Assembly: GCA_963969495.1 (NCBI GenBank)
Contig: OZ018326.1
Span: 154,628,306-154,692,305 of the forward strand
Reading direction: 5' to 3'
DNA length: 64,000 bases
Source of the DNA: Ceratothoa steindachneri
Lineage: Eukaryota > Arthropoda > Malacostraca > Isopoda > Cymothoidae
Shown here: positions 22,291-33,545 of the stretch, in pieces
Layout of the letters: the number at the start of each line of letters is the position of its first letter
Numbering within the stretch: the stretch's first letter is position 1
The notes under the pieces: model-generated
Database searches by the model: none
Told to the model about the DNA's origin: nothing
Seen by the model: the letters and a program-made list of their open reading frames with translations, nothing else
Made by a program: the position numbers and the translations under genes

Positions 22291-23650
22291 TACACCCGGA
22301 CCGGAAGGGGATGACATATGCGGTGTGGGTGGCTGCGCTGCGGTTACATCTGGAGGAATTCGTACCCTCCCGACCTCAACTCCCGGAGTTGTTTGCCCTT
22401 CAAGCCCAAATTCGTGCAGGGATATCTGCAGCTATATGTTTTCGACACATGTTCGCTTCCTCGATTTTTACTTTATTTACAGATTCCGCCTTACAAACAT
22501 TGGGATATACGCCCTTGTTGATACTTCACTTGGAATTCAAGAGAAAAAACTACCCAGCCAACTACCCATTATCTCCCATAGCTCAGAGAGGTCTTAGTGC
22601 AGGATATCTGCAATACCACCACCCCTATCCCATTTATTAATCATTTCCGCCCTCGGAATTTTATTAGGATTCAAATCTGGGGATCGAGCGGGCTGGCGAA
22701 GGGGTTTAGTTTTGAGGATACTCCTTCCGATAACTCCCCTCCACCCTGCTTCTGTCTATGAGTGAGTTCCCATGAAAGAGAATAACACTGGTATGATTTG
22801 GGTGAGTTAAGTTAGAGGAGAGAGAGAGAGAGAGAGAGGATTGGCAGCTTGGCAGCCTTACTTCGTCCAGGGTATCCATTTAGCTCGCCGCCATCATCAG
22901 TTAACTTTAATGAAAAATGCTTAAAGGTGTTAATTGTCATTCAATAAATTTCAATCCACCCCAAATATTTCAGAATCACACGACACAAACATTTTGCTCT
23001 ATAAATAAATAAAGTGCGAACCAATGAGGGCACCCCATCTGACATGTTTTGGAAAAGAGTCTCATGAAGAAATGGAAGAAGTTGTAAAGATCAACAGCTC
23101 CGAACTCAGTTTGTCAAGTTCAGCAAGGCAAAAAATAAGCTGGTAAAGATAAGCTACTTTGATGGATGTCCAGTTGTAGCTGATAAATAGCAATTATTTC
23201 TAATAAAATTACATGGAAAAATGATAGAACTATTAAAAAACAAAACAAATAGATCACATATTTAGATTTTTTTAGTTTAGTGTACGTTTTCTGATCTTTT
23301 TGTAAATTTCACTGCTAGTACAGTTTCTTACGTCGATTCCAAATATGCATTTCTTGGGGCGGGGGGGGGGGGTATTATTAATTTACAAAAAGTTCAGAAA
23401 AAGTCTAAAATCCAAAATTTCTTCTTGAATAATATTTCAAGTTGATTGCAGACTTTGGCTCATGAAATCTGTATTCCTTGAATTTTCAAAATCCACCTCT
23501 GCTTCATTGTATGGTTTCGTATGGCTAAGAAAATACAAACCTATTTAAGAATATTTTTGCGCTGTATTTCATTACACTCTTAGATTGACTTAAAATCTGT
23601 AAAAGTTATTTTGAAATAAAAGTTAAAAATATTATTAGCATCATAAGATC
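22291..23650. other. Stretch without recognised genes
   Basis: Overlapping open frames at 22208-22640 exist in two phases but resemble nothing known to me. Simple repeats: (GA)n at about 22817-22840, poly-G at about 23357-23372. Confidence 0.4.
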
Positions 23651-23658
23651 TCTTAACC
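23651..23658. repeat. Left TSD of MITE copy 2 (TCTTAACC)
   Basis: Identical octamer at 24226-24233 on the other side. Confidence 0.85.
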
Positions 23659-24225
23659 GGATCAATCCTATACAACGACCCCTAGGCTATGTTAAGGGTC
23701 ATTATCTAGGATTGAGCTTTAAGGGGGGTCAGTATCTAGAAATTATATTTTTGAAGGGTCATTACTTAGGGTTAAATGTTTGAATAAGTAATAATAATTG
23801 ATAATATGATTAAGATAAGAAGATAAAGTAAAAATACTACTTAAGATTGAATTTGGTTAAGATATTATTGGTTAAGTTAGGTTAAGTTAGGTTAGGTTCA
23901 AATAACCTAACCTAACCTATGTGCCAAGATCGATTCGGTTTCAGTGGATTTGAACATTTCTGCCATCATATTTCTCTTTTTTACCCCTTGGATTAATATT
24001 TTACTTTTTTGTCAGTTTAATTGTCTTTGTTTAATTTGTTTGTGTATTTTTTGTTATTTAATAAAAGTTATTTTAATGATTATTTTTTAAATATACAATA
24101 AGTTTCTTGGCGGTCATCATCTATGATTGATATTTTAGGGGGGGGGTCATCTTCTTGAAATGAAATTTCTTAGGGGTCCTTAATTAGGAGTGGTGTTCTC
24201 GGGGCTCGTTGTCTATGAATGGTCC
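23659..24225. mobile_element. MITE, copy 2 (567 bp) with 8-bp TSD
   Basis: The ends GGATCAATCCTATACAACGA and its inverted partner TCGTTGTCTATGAATGGTCC border the element, and TCTTAACC is duplicated. An 8-bp TSD is known for hAT and Merlin elements, among others. No coding sequence. A central fold-back of AGGTTAAGTTAGGTTAGGTT against AACCTAACCTAACCT is shared with copy 1. Confidence 0.85.
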
Positions 24226-24314
24226 TCTTAACCGAACCTTGAAACTAATAATTGGTTAAAAAAAAAAGAAATAGATAGTTGGAAGCAGCGTACGAAACTG
24301 CATAGGTAGTGAAT

Positions 24315-25085
24315 TTTACCAAAAGATCGGAGAACGTGCACCAAACCCAAAAGATCGGAGAATGTGCATCAAACCCAAAAGATCGGAGAATGTGCATCAA
24401 ACCCAAAAGATCGGAGAACGTGCATCAAACCCAAAAGATCGGAGAACGTGCATCAAACCCAAAAGATCGGAGAACGTGCATCAAACCCAAAAGATCGGAG
24501 AACGTGCACCAAACCCCAAAGATCGGAAAATGTGCATCAAACCCAAAAGATCGGAAAATGTGCATCAAACCTAAAAGATCGGAGAACGTGCATCAAACCC
24601 AAAAGATCGGAGAACGTGCATCAAACCCAAAAGATCGGAGAACGTGCATCAAACCCAAAAGATTGGAGAACGTGCACCAAGCCCAAAAGATCGGAGAACG
24701 TGCATCAAACCCAAAAGATCGGAGAATGTGCATCAAACCCAAAAGATCAGAGAATGTGCATCAAACCCAAAAGATCGGAGAACGTGCATCAAACCCAAAA
24801 GATCGGAGAACGTGCATCAAACCCAAAAGATCGGAGAACGTGCATCAAACCCAAAAGATCGGAGAACGTGCATCAAACCCAAAAGATCGGAGAACGTGCA
24901 TCAAACCCAAAAGATCAGAGAACGTGCATCAAACCCAAAAGATCGGAGAACGTGCATCAAACCCAAAAGATCGGAGAACGTGCATCAAACCCAAAAGATC
25001 GGAGAACGTGCATCAAACCCAAAAGATCGGAGAACGTGCATCAAACCCAAAAGATCGGAGAACGTTCACCAAACCCAAAAGATCC
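24315..25085 (+). repeat. 28-bp minisatellite, about 27 units
   Basis: The unit AAAAGATCGGAGAACGTGCA+TCAAACCC is repeated head to tail. Variation is mostly AACGTG/AATGTG, CATC/CACC and GGAG/GGAA. As 28 is not a multiple of three and the unit lacks stops, all three forward frames stay open (up to 264 codons). These open frames follow from the repeat and are not taken as genes. Confidence 0.95.
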
Positions 25086-25089
25086 AAAT

Positions 25090-25575
25090 ATGTATTAATA
25101 TAAATTGATATCGAGCAGCAAAATTGTCTCGCAAAGAAACATGAAAAGTATCTCATTATTTCTTCCTCTCTGCAAAAGTCCCCTTTTTCTCCATTCTTTT
25201 TATATTCGCTAAATCCTTGGTCGAATAACTTAATCCAATTTGCAGTTACCAGAGGATCTTTAAGTAGGAGTGGTTTAATAATACCTTCGAAGTTGGAGTG
25301 AACCATAAGTCGAGAAAGTACATTCAATGGACAAATGTTAAGAATTATTCACTAAGTTCATAAACATCAAATAATTAAGCTCTTATAACCACTAAAACGG
25401 TAAACTAAATTAAGCCACTGACTCAACCTGTAATACAGGTAACCATAAATATAAGCTAGTAACGATAAGCTGCTTCCAGGTACTCTGGTGCTGCTGATTT
25501 AACACGGAACGAAATTGGTAAGGTTAGGAGAAGTTAAACGGCAGGAATGATGAATAACTAAAATGGCAAACTATT
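25090..25575. other. No recognised feature
   Basis: AT-rich sequence. A minus-strand frame running into the minisatellite (25013-25327) is not recognised. Confidence 0.4.
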
Positions 25576-25579
25576 GATG

Positions 25580-25803
25580 GTAGAGATCTTGCTAGCGGAG
25601 TGGATACGGCGTTGGTCCGCTAACTTCGCGGTACTGGGTTCGATCCCAGCATGAGCGGACACAAACGTCAGAGATCTGGCTACCAATATGTAGACGCGCT
25701 GTGCTCGGCCATGTACTGGGGTGGGTAGATATTACACTTCTCATCACACACATAGCCAATTACAACACTGGTTGCTTTCCTCTCCCATCTTCGCAGCACA
25801 AGA

Positions 25804-25843
<40 letters not shown>

Positions 25844-25980
25844 CTCTCTCTCTCTCTCTCTGTTTCATGGAATCTTGCCGATGGGTATCTATATCCACAT
25901 ACCTCTGTCGCGGAACAAGTCCCTCTGCCCCGCAGCGACTAAGGTTCTACCTGAACGCTGCTTGGTGTCAAGTACATAAT
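25580..25980 (+). mobile_element. tRNA-derived SINE
   Basis: Box A-like TAGCGGAGTGG at about 25592 and a perfect box B GGTTCGATCCC at about 25638 give an internal pol III promoter with tRNA-like spacing. A tRNA-unrelated body follows, with (CA)n then (CT)n at 25808-25861 and GGGTATCTATATCCACA. The body recurs at 15440-15640. The tRNA part has no clean acceptor stem, so a functional tRNA gene is unlikely. Confidence 0.65.
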
Positions 25981-26259
25981 ATGACCTGACACCTCTTCCC
26001 AAAGATTTTCGGCTCCTGTGCCCTCTGGTTCACCAACGATTGTCATACTGACCTTTATGGTTATTTCAAAATCCGGTAGGGATTCGCCTGGATAAAAGCA
26101 GTTTGATGAAGTATTACTACTACTCGTGGTTCTACGAAGGCCGAGGGGAAGGAGACGCTGCAAAACAGGCCACCGCCAAAATGAAGAGAGGAAAGTATTT
26201 AAGCAAGAATGACCCGTATCGGAGCAGCTTTCACTATGTGACCGGGGGGGGGAGGGGGA

Positions 26260-28950
26260 AGAGCAGCTTTGACTATGGGATGGGGAAGGGTGAAGAGCAG
26301 CTTCCACTGTGAAGCAGCGGGGAAGGATGAAGAGCAACTTTCAGTATGTTACAGGGGAAGGGTGAAGAGCAACTTTCAGTATGTAACAGGGGAAGGGTGA
26401 AGAGCAACTTTCACGTTGGGAGGGAGGAGGGTAAAGAGCAGCTTTCAGTTTGGGACGGGTGAAAGGTGAAGAGCAGCTTTCAGTATGGGACGGGGAAAGG
26501 GTAAAGAGCATCTTTCACTATGGGACGGAGAAGGGTGAAGAGAAGCTTGCATTAAGGGAAGGGGGAATAGCAGCTTCCACTGTGGGTAGGCAGGGGAGGG
26601 TGAAGAGCAGCTTCCACTGTAGGAAGGCGAGGAAGGCTGAAGAGCAGCTTCCATTGTGGAAAGCGGGGAATGGTGAAGAGCAGCTTCACTGTGGAAAGGA
26701 GGGGAAGAGTGAAGAACAGCTTTCACTATGGAACGGGGGAAGGGTGAGGAGCAGCTTTCACTTTGGGAGGGGGGAAGGTAAAGAGAAGCTTTCAGTATGG
26801 GACGGGTGAAAGATGAAGAGCAGCTTTCAGTATGAGACGGGGAAAGGGTAAAGAGCAGCTTTCACTATGTGACCGGGGGGGGGAGCATCTTTCACTATGG
26901 AACGGGGAGGGGTGAAGAGCATCTTCCACTGTGGGAAGGTGGGGAAGGGTGAAGAGCAGCTTCCACTGTGGAAAGGCGGGGAAGGGTGAAGAGCAGTTTC
27001 ACTTTGGGAGGGGGGAGGGTAAAGAGCAGCTTTCAGTATGGGACGGGTGAAACGTGAAGAGCAGCTTTTAGTTTGGGACGGGGGGGTGAAGAGCAGCTTT
27101 CACTATGGGATGAGGAAGGGCGAAGAGCAGCTTCCATTGTAGGAAGGCAAGGAAGGATGAAGATAAGCTTCCACTGTAGAAAGGCGGGGAAGGGTGATGA
27201 GCAGCTTTCACTATGCAACGGGGTAAGGGTGAAGAGCAGCTTTCACGTTGGGAGGGGGAGGGTAAAGAGCAGCTTTCAGTATGGTTCAGGTGAAAAGTGA
27301 AGAGCAGCTTTCAGCATGGGACGGGGAAAGGGTAAAGAGCAGCTTTCAGTATGGGATGGAAAAGGGTGAAGAGCATCTTCCACTGTGGGAATCAGGGAAA
27401 GGTGAAGAGCTGCTTCCACTGTGGAAAGGTGTGGGAGGGTGAAGAGCAGCTTTCACTATGTAACAGGCGAAGAGTGAAGAGCAGCTTTCACTTTCAGAGG
27501 GGGTAGGGTAAAGAGCAGCTTTCAGTATGGGATGGAAGAAATATGAAGAGCAGCTTTCACAATGGGACGAGGAAAGGGTAAAGAGCAGCTTTCACAATGG
27601 GACGGGGAGGAGTGAAGAGCATCTTCCACTGTGTGAAGGCGGGGAAGGGTGAAGAGCAGCTTTCACTTTAAGAGAAGGGGGGTTGAAGAGCAGCTTTCAC
27701 TATGGGATGAGGAAGGGTGATGAGCAGCTTTCACTATGCAACAGGGTAAGGGTGAAGAGCAGCTTTCACGTTGGGAGGGGGAGGGTAAAGAGCAGCTTTC
27801 AGTATGGTTCGGGTGAAAAGTGAAGAGCAGCTTCTACTGTGGAAAGGCGTGGAAGGGTGAAGAGCATCTTTCACTATGTAACAGGCGAAGGGTGAAAAGC
27901 AGCTTTCACTTTCGGAGGGGGTAGGGTAAATAGCAGCTTTCAGTATGGGATGGGGGAAAGGTGAATAACAGCTTCTACTGTGGAAAGGCATGGAAGGGTG
28001 AAGAGCATCTTTCACTATGTAACAGGCGAAGGGTGAAAAGCAGCTTTCACTTTCGGAGGGGGTAGGGTAAATAGCAGCTTTCAGTATGGGATGGGGGAAA
28101 GGTGAATAACAGCTTCTACTGTGAAAAGGCATGGAAGGGTGAAGAGCATCTTTCACTATGTAACAGGCGAAGGGTGAAAAGCAGCTTTCACTTTCGGAGG
28201 GGGTAGGGTAAATAGCAGCTTTCAGTATGGGATGGGAGAAAGGTGAATAACAGCTTCTACTGTGGAAAGGCATGGAAGGGTGAAGAGCATCTTTCACTAT
28301 GTAACAGGCGAAGGGTGAAAAGCAGCTTTCACTTTCGGAGGGGGTAGGGTAAATAGCAGCTTCCAGTATGGGATGGGGGAAAGGTGAATAACAGCTTCTA
28401 CTGTGAAAAGGCATGGAAGGGTGAAGAGCATCTTTCACTATGTAACAGGCGAAGGGTGAAAAGCAGCTTTCACTTTCGGAGGGGGTAGGGTAAATAGCAG
28501 CTTTCAGTATGGGATGGGGGAAAGGTGAATAACAGCTTCTACTGTGAAAAGGCATGGAAGGGTGAAGAGCATCTTTCACTATGTAACAGGCGAAGGGTGA
28601 AAAGCAGCTTTCACTTTCGGAGGGGGTAGGGTAAATAGCAGCTTTCAGTATGGGATGGGGGAAAGGTGAAGAACAGCTTCTACTGTGGAAAGGCATGGAA
28701 GGGTGAAGAGCATCTTTCACTATGTAACAGGCGAAGAGTGAAGAGCAGCTTTCACTTTCGGAGGGGGTAGGGTAAATAGCAGCTTTCAGTATGGGATGGG
28801 GGAAAGGTGAAGAACAGCTTTCACAATGGGACAGGGAAAGGGTGAAGAGTAGCTATCAGTATGGGACGGGGAAAGGGTGAAGAGCAGCTTTCACAATGGG
28901 ACGGGGGAAGGGTGAAGAGCAGCTTTCACAATGGGATAGATAAAGGGTGA
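26260..28950 (+). repeat. Large minisatellite of GGGTGAAGAGCAGCTTTCAC units
   Basis: Units of about 35-45 bases share GAAGAGCAGCTTTCA or GAAGAGCAGCTTCCACTGTG followed by a G-rich spacer. The plus strand is strongly purine-rich. Open frames on both strands (for example 25939-26337, 26450-26809) come from the lack of stops in the unit and are not taken as genes. It ends exactly at the second solo LTR. Confidence 0.9.
27831..28765 (+). repeat. 141-bp higher-order repeat inside the minisatellite
   Basis: CTTCTACTGTGGAAAGGC or its GTGAAAAGGC variant returns at about 27831, 27972, 28113, 28254, 28395, 28536 and 28677. Each period holds four of the basic units. Copies differ by only a few bases, so the expansion is recent. 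141 is a multiple of three, which produces a periodic minus-strand frame of 328 codons (27734-28720). Confidence 0.85.
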
Positions 28951-28955
28951 ATGGG

Positions 28956-30327
28956 TGTGATAGAACGAGTTAATTTCAACTCCTATCCCATATTATTAAA
29001 AACCACGATGCTGCCCACGTGCATCTTCGATTCGAGGCTTGGAATCTTATCTCAGCTACCGGATGCCAATGTTTAAACAAGGAGGTTATCGTCGCCCTGT
29101 TCACCCCCATACGCCGACCTCGCCAGATCGAGTTAGGCTTATGAACAGATAAGGCATTTTTCTCCGGCCCGGCTGTGCGTTCCCTCCAAGCTTTCACTCC
29201 ATTTTCTCCCACGCCAAGGAGATGTCCTGGCTATTTATATGGAAACTTTACCACTAAGATCAGATTGGAGATCCAGATTTTCGTCGCGAAACATCACCAC
29301 GACCCTCTCTCCCTTTGTGCGCCAAGGGACCTCGACCTCGAGATTTACAATCACTTGTCCAGAAGGAGGACAATATTCCTTGAGTGCCAAAGGTTCGAGC
29401 CTTTCGTGACGCCAAGTCCCCAAGGCATCCCCCCCTGTTGTTCAAGGGAGAACAGCATTAGAACAGCCATTGTTCGTTTTGAGCCCTTCGCCAAGAAACG
29501 GTTCTCATCCCCCCCTGTTGTTCAAGGAGAACCGCATTAGAACAGCCATTGTTCGTTTTGAGCCCTTCGCCAAGAAACGGTTCTCATCCCCCCCCCTGTT
29601 GTTCAAGGAGAACAGCATTAGAACAGCCATTGTTCGTTTTGAGCCCTTCGCCAAGAAACGGTTCTCATCCCCCCCTGTTGTTCAAAGGAGAACAACATTA
29701 GAACAGCCATTGTTCTTGAGCCCGTAGACAAGAGACGGTTCTCATTCCCCCCTTTGTTCAGAAGAGAACAAAGTAGAACAGCCATTATTCTTCAAGCCGT
29801 TCGTCGAGTAACGGTTCTCCTTTCCAAGACGCCTCGTCAGGATCCTTTTATCCCCCCCCCTTCGGCTGGAACTCGCCAGCGGACCGAATATTCCTTCAAG
29901 TACCTTCCACCGCACCCTAATGAAAAGTTACGTAAGCCAAACGTCACCTTTTGAGTATTGATCCCTTTTTGTCAATTCTATCCTGTTCTTTAAATGGTTT
30001 ATCGAACCATCCCATCTCTTTAACTCCATATTCGTTTTACCTTTTTTGATCCCTTAAATCCTTGGATTAGCCCGAGTCTCCACGACCCTTTCCATTCTGT
30101 TTATGTCAATATTTTCCGTTTTTGTGTATTGTTTATAGTTATTATTAATAAAACTCTATTTTATTAATGATAACAATATTATTATCCTTGAGCTCAGTTC
30201 CATTTCTTAAGCATTTTGAAGATACATAATATCGGCCGCCAGACAGTAAAGCACTCTAAAGATAATTAAGGAAGTTCCCTCAACGAATAGTGTTATATAT
30301 AGTATCGTCGGGAGTCATTCTACGACA
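28956..30327 (+). mobile_element. Solo LTR, copy 2 (1,372 bp)
   Basis: Starts TGTGATAGAACG and ends CATTCTACGACA, flanked by the perfect 5-bp duplication ATGGG (28951-28955 and 30328-30332). The internal array at about 29435-29800 has GTTGTTCAAGGAGAACAGCA units. TATA-like CTATTTATA near 29231 and AATAAA near 30148 sit as in copy 1. Confidence 0.85.
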
Positions 30328-30332
30328 ATGGG

Positions 30333-31823
30333 ATACTCACACATTCCTAGTCTTTATCACTATGGTCTCCTCGTCTTATCGCTACTTACTCCTTATTTCG
30401 ACACCCGCACACGAAGAACAAAGAGGGAAATAAAGATGTCCCCGCATTTTATTCTCAAGGTTAAAATTTATGTTTTCTAAGAGTGATTTTTTTATTTCGT
30501 AACTTTTGTTGATTACTCCATCCCCTCTTTCGTCTTAATTATTTATATGTTCCTCTTTTCCCGTATTCTTTCTTTCGGGGGGAAATATGGCTTGGGGCTT
30601 GGGGCAGCTGCTTTCACTTCCATAAATACACCAACCTATTGTATTCTCTTCTTGTTTCTACTCATTTTAGGCTGGTTGGAGACCTCACGGTCTAAAATGC
30701 CCTAAGTAATCTCCTCTTTATGCCAATCGGGGTGGAACAGAGAGGACAGGACAAAGGAAACTGGTAAAGGAGCTACCCCCGGTTTGGGTTTTCCACTCCT
30801 TTTATTTCTTGTCAAAATGCATCCAATATTCTTCTTCACAACTTGTGCGCATTTCCACTTCCTCCATCCCCCGCAAGCACGTGTCGTGTGTAGCATGGCC
30901 AAGTGTGCTGCAGTTGACATCTTAAGGATCGCGTGCTCTTCCTGCCTCAATGTTCAACCCCAAATCTACGACTCAATATCTTCTACATATTTTAATTTCT
31001 TTCCTACGCACTACTTTCCTTTCAGACCTCTCCTTCTTACAAACGAGAATCCCTCGTTGGTTTTCACTTTAAATAAAATAAAACATTTCCAAAATCTTCA
31101 CGATTTGCTTCACGAATCTTTCCTCGCACCATTTTTTGCAAGGATTTCCACGTTGGTATTCGCTTAGTTTTAGCTGAATTGCAATCATCATTTTTTTCAT
31201 GAGGCCTTGGATTCATTTTACTCAGATATCTATCCCCCCCCCCCATCCCGAAACAAGTCTTTTATTTTGACTTACAAAGGAGGACTAAGTATAAATCTAA
31301 CATTAATTTATTATTGATAAGTAATACCAATTACTTGTCCACCTTCGGCCTTAAGTGTAATGCAAAGCTTGTGAATCACTAAGGTCGTGTCAAGTGATTC
31401 ACGAGCATTTTGCTGAGCAGCCAAACGAGGTCAACAGACCTAAATTGTTGCTCTCAATGATTCTGACTTATGACCTTCAAAACTTTCTACGAGTGGGGCA
31501 ATCCGACCCATAGTTAGTTTTCTTTTAATAATTCCCGGGCTAACTTGGGAGGACCTTGGCAATTACATCATTCGGAAGAAAATGTAGAACAACATATGGA
31601 TTTTAAATTTCCTTAGAATCGAATCAACAAAAACTCATTGGAAAGTAAAGTGGTTACCATCCGACCGACGACCTACAGACCGACATAGTAACTTATAGAG
31701 CTGCGCGCACGCGACTAAAAATTATGAAAGAATAGAAGTTAGCTGAACCAAACTGATGAATTATCGTTTGCTAGGAATTTGCACTTATGGATTTTTGTCA
31801 TAAAATATCAAAGAAAAAAACCC
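30333..31823. other. Stretch without recognised genes
   Basis: Frames at 30784-31167 (plus) and 30702-30950 (minus) are not recognised. On the minus strand near 31310-31370, VIHKLCITLKAEGGQVIG loosely resembles the C-terminus of a Tc1/IS630 transposase, too weak to call. Confidence 0.35.
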
Positions 31824-32956
31824 GGTAAATATGTAGATTATCGGCCCGGCCGATAAACCGTAGTTTTTTCGTGCGTGTTCCAAAATGTTTCACGTTTTTG
31901 GAGTACATTTAAGGGGACGGCTCGTGTTGGGGTAAGCACCAGGGGGGGACCACACTACGATGATCCTGAGTTTCATTAAATTGGGGGGGGTCTGGGGGGC
32001 ACAGCCCCCCAGTATATAATCCTAATTGTTATAATGTTCTGCCGTTTACAGAGAGGAATGCTTTAACTACATCATGTCAGCGTCTTTAATCGTTTTGCAA
32101 ATTATAATAGGGGGTGGGGGGTGGGGGGTATGACGTCAGAAATGCTTAATTTCAATTTTTTTCATACTTAATAGCTTTTTATTATCCCCATTCGGAGTCA
32201 TTTTTATTTTTCAATATATTTTTCACCATTTTACTCTTTTTATTACCTTGTTTTATACAATTAAATGTAATTAGCTAGATCATTTCAAGGAACTACTTGT
32301 TTTTTAGCAGTTTGGGTGTCAAACATTCCCCTTTTACGCAGTTTGAAAATTCTCAATCGCACGTCTTCACCGCAGTTTCAAAATGCAATCGAATTTTCAA
32401 GTTTGTCCGTCGTCTATTGCGGAATTATTAAGCCTAGTTTCTGCTAGAGATAAATTAAACAACTTTTTGGAAGTGCATAGTTTAGTGCGAACTAAAAGTG
32501 AATGCGAAATCTGTGGCCGGCAATTAGAGGTGACCCCAGAATATTGAACGCGTCTGACGAGATGCGAGAGGTTCAATTCCCAAATACGGGAGAAAACCCG
32601 CTCAATTCGACGCCTATCTTGCAACCGCCATCTTCTGCAAGCGCTTCCCGTTGACCAAAACGGGAATTAAAGAACGATTCCACGCCTTCCTCATCGCTAT
32701 TTCTGAAGTGTACCCCCCGAAATAAAGTAAGTTAACAGCGCTTATCGTTCTTTATTTTTTTGCATTTTCGGTGGGTTTAATTTCGAGATTTCCCCCCAAA
32801 AAATGGCGGCAACTAGCATTCGAACAAAACTCAAACGCGCATGAATATTCAAACACGGGTGAAAGATAACGCGAACGAAGATTCAAACACGGGTGAACGA
32901 TAATATTTACACAAAACAATTTTTCCTAGGCCGGTCCGATAATCTACATGTTTACC
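31824..32956. mobile_element. Merlin-type DNA transposon, non-autonomous (1,133 bp)
   Basis: GGTAAATATGTAGATTATCG at the left end is inverted at the right as CGATAATCTACATGTTTACC. Flanks are AAAAAACCC and AAAAAACCT, an 8-9 bp duplication with one mismatch; Merlin elements make 8-9 bp TSDs. Inside lie a GC-rich hairpin (about 31990-32010) and the start of an ISXO2-type transposase. The rest of the transposase is missing. Confidence 0.75.
32383..32547 (+). pseudogene. ISXO2/Merlin transposase N-terminal fragment
   Basis: A 54-codon frame ends with FLEVHSLVRTKSECEICGRQ and LEVTPEY before a TGA. ISXO2-like transposases begin with a zinc ribbon containing such a C-x2-C. The second half of the ribbon and the DDE domain are not present. 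About 500 bases remain to the right end without homology. Confidence 0.5.
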
Positions 32957-33065
32957 AAAAAACCTATTTGGGTTTCAATCCAATATTTACTAAAATTACA
33001 TTTTTATGAAACCTTTTTTTGATAATTTCAAAGTTATGTTTCCCCCCGCCGCAACCCAAATAGTC

Positions 33066-33545
33066 GTATAGCGTACGAGAAGTGCAGGCGAGCGGCTTAA
33101 AAGCTTCGTTTGAATGAGTCTTTTTTGAGACTCATGATGGCCGAGTGGATTCACCGCTGGCTAACAGTGGTCTAGCGACGCGGGAAGCTGTTCGCAACTC
33201 GCCTACGCTATTTTTTTTTCTTTGCCCCTTACCTACTCCATTCTATCTACAATGGTGCCAAGACCCGGGAGGGGGAGCGTTAGCCCTTGGATAACATTTC
33301 CAAACGGGCTCTCTTCATTTCTTCAAAATACGCTCTGCTTCTAGGAGGGGGGTTGTATAGCGTACGAGAAGTGCAAGCGAGCGGCTTAAAAGCTTCGTTT
33401 GAATGAATCTTTTTTGAGACTCAGGATGGCCGAGTGGATTCGCCGCTGGCTAACAGTGGTCCAGCGACGCGGGAAGCTGTTCGCAACTCGCCTACTCTAT
33501 TATTTGTTTCTTTGCCCCTTTCCTACTCCCCTCTATCTACAGTCG
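33066..33545 (+). repeat. Two tandem tRNA-like repeats, period about 288 bp
   Basis: Each copy has GTATAGCGTACGAGAAGTGC, a tRNA-like core with box A GATGGCCGAGTGGATT (as in Leu/Ser tRNAs) and a box B-like GTTCGCAACTC 50-55 bases later. The intervening arm contains GCTGGCTAACAGTGG and GCGACGCGGGAAGCTG. Copies begin at about 33066 and 33354. Box B departs from GGTTCGAATCC, so pol III activity is uncertain. Confidence 0.6.

Noticed and set aside
24315..25085. AGATCGGA in each unit resembles a sequencing adapter
   Set aside because: Similarity ends after about eight bases, and the 28-bp periodic array with graded variants looks genomic.
24315..25085. CRISPR array
   Set aside because: Units are contiguous with no unique spacers, and the setting is eukaryotic.
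24309..25108. Long open frames of 264, 244 and 154 codons
   Set aside because: They follow from a 28-bp tandem unit without stops; all three phases are open with equal content.
25585..25660. A functional tRNA gene
   Set aside because: Boxes A and B are good, but the acceptor stem does not pair clearly and a SINE body follows.
26450..28720. Open frames of 119, 93 and 328 codons in the minisatellite
   Set aside because: Periodic translations of a stop-free repeat; no start context or domain.
31310..31600. Tc1-like transposase C-terminus on the minus strand
   Set aside because: Only about 18 residues resemble the family, with stops around; below what I would call.
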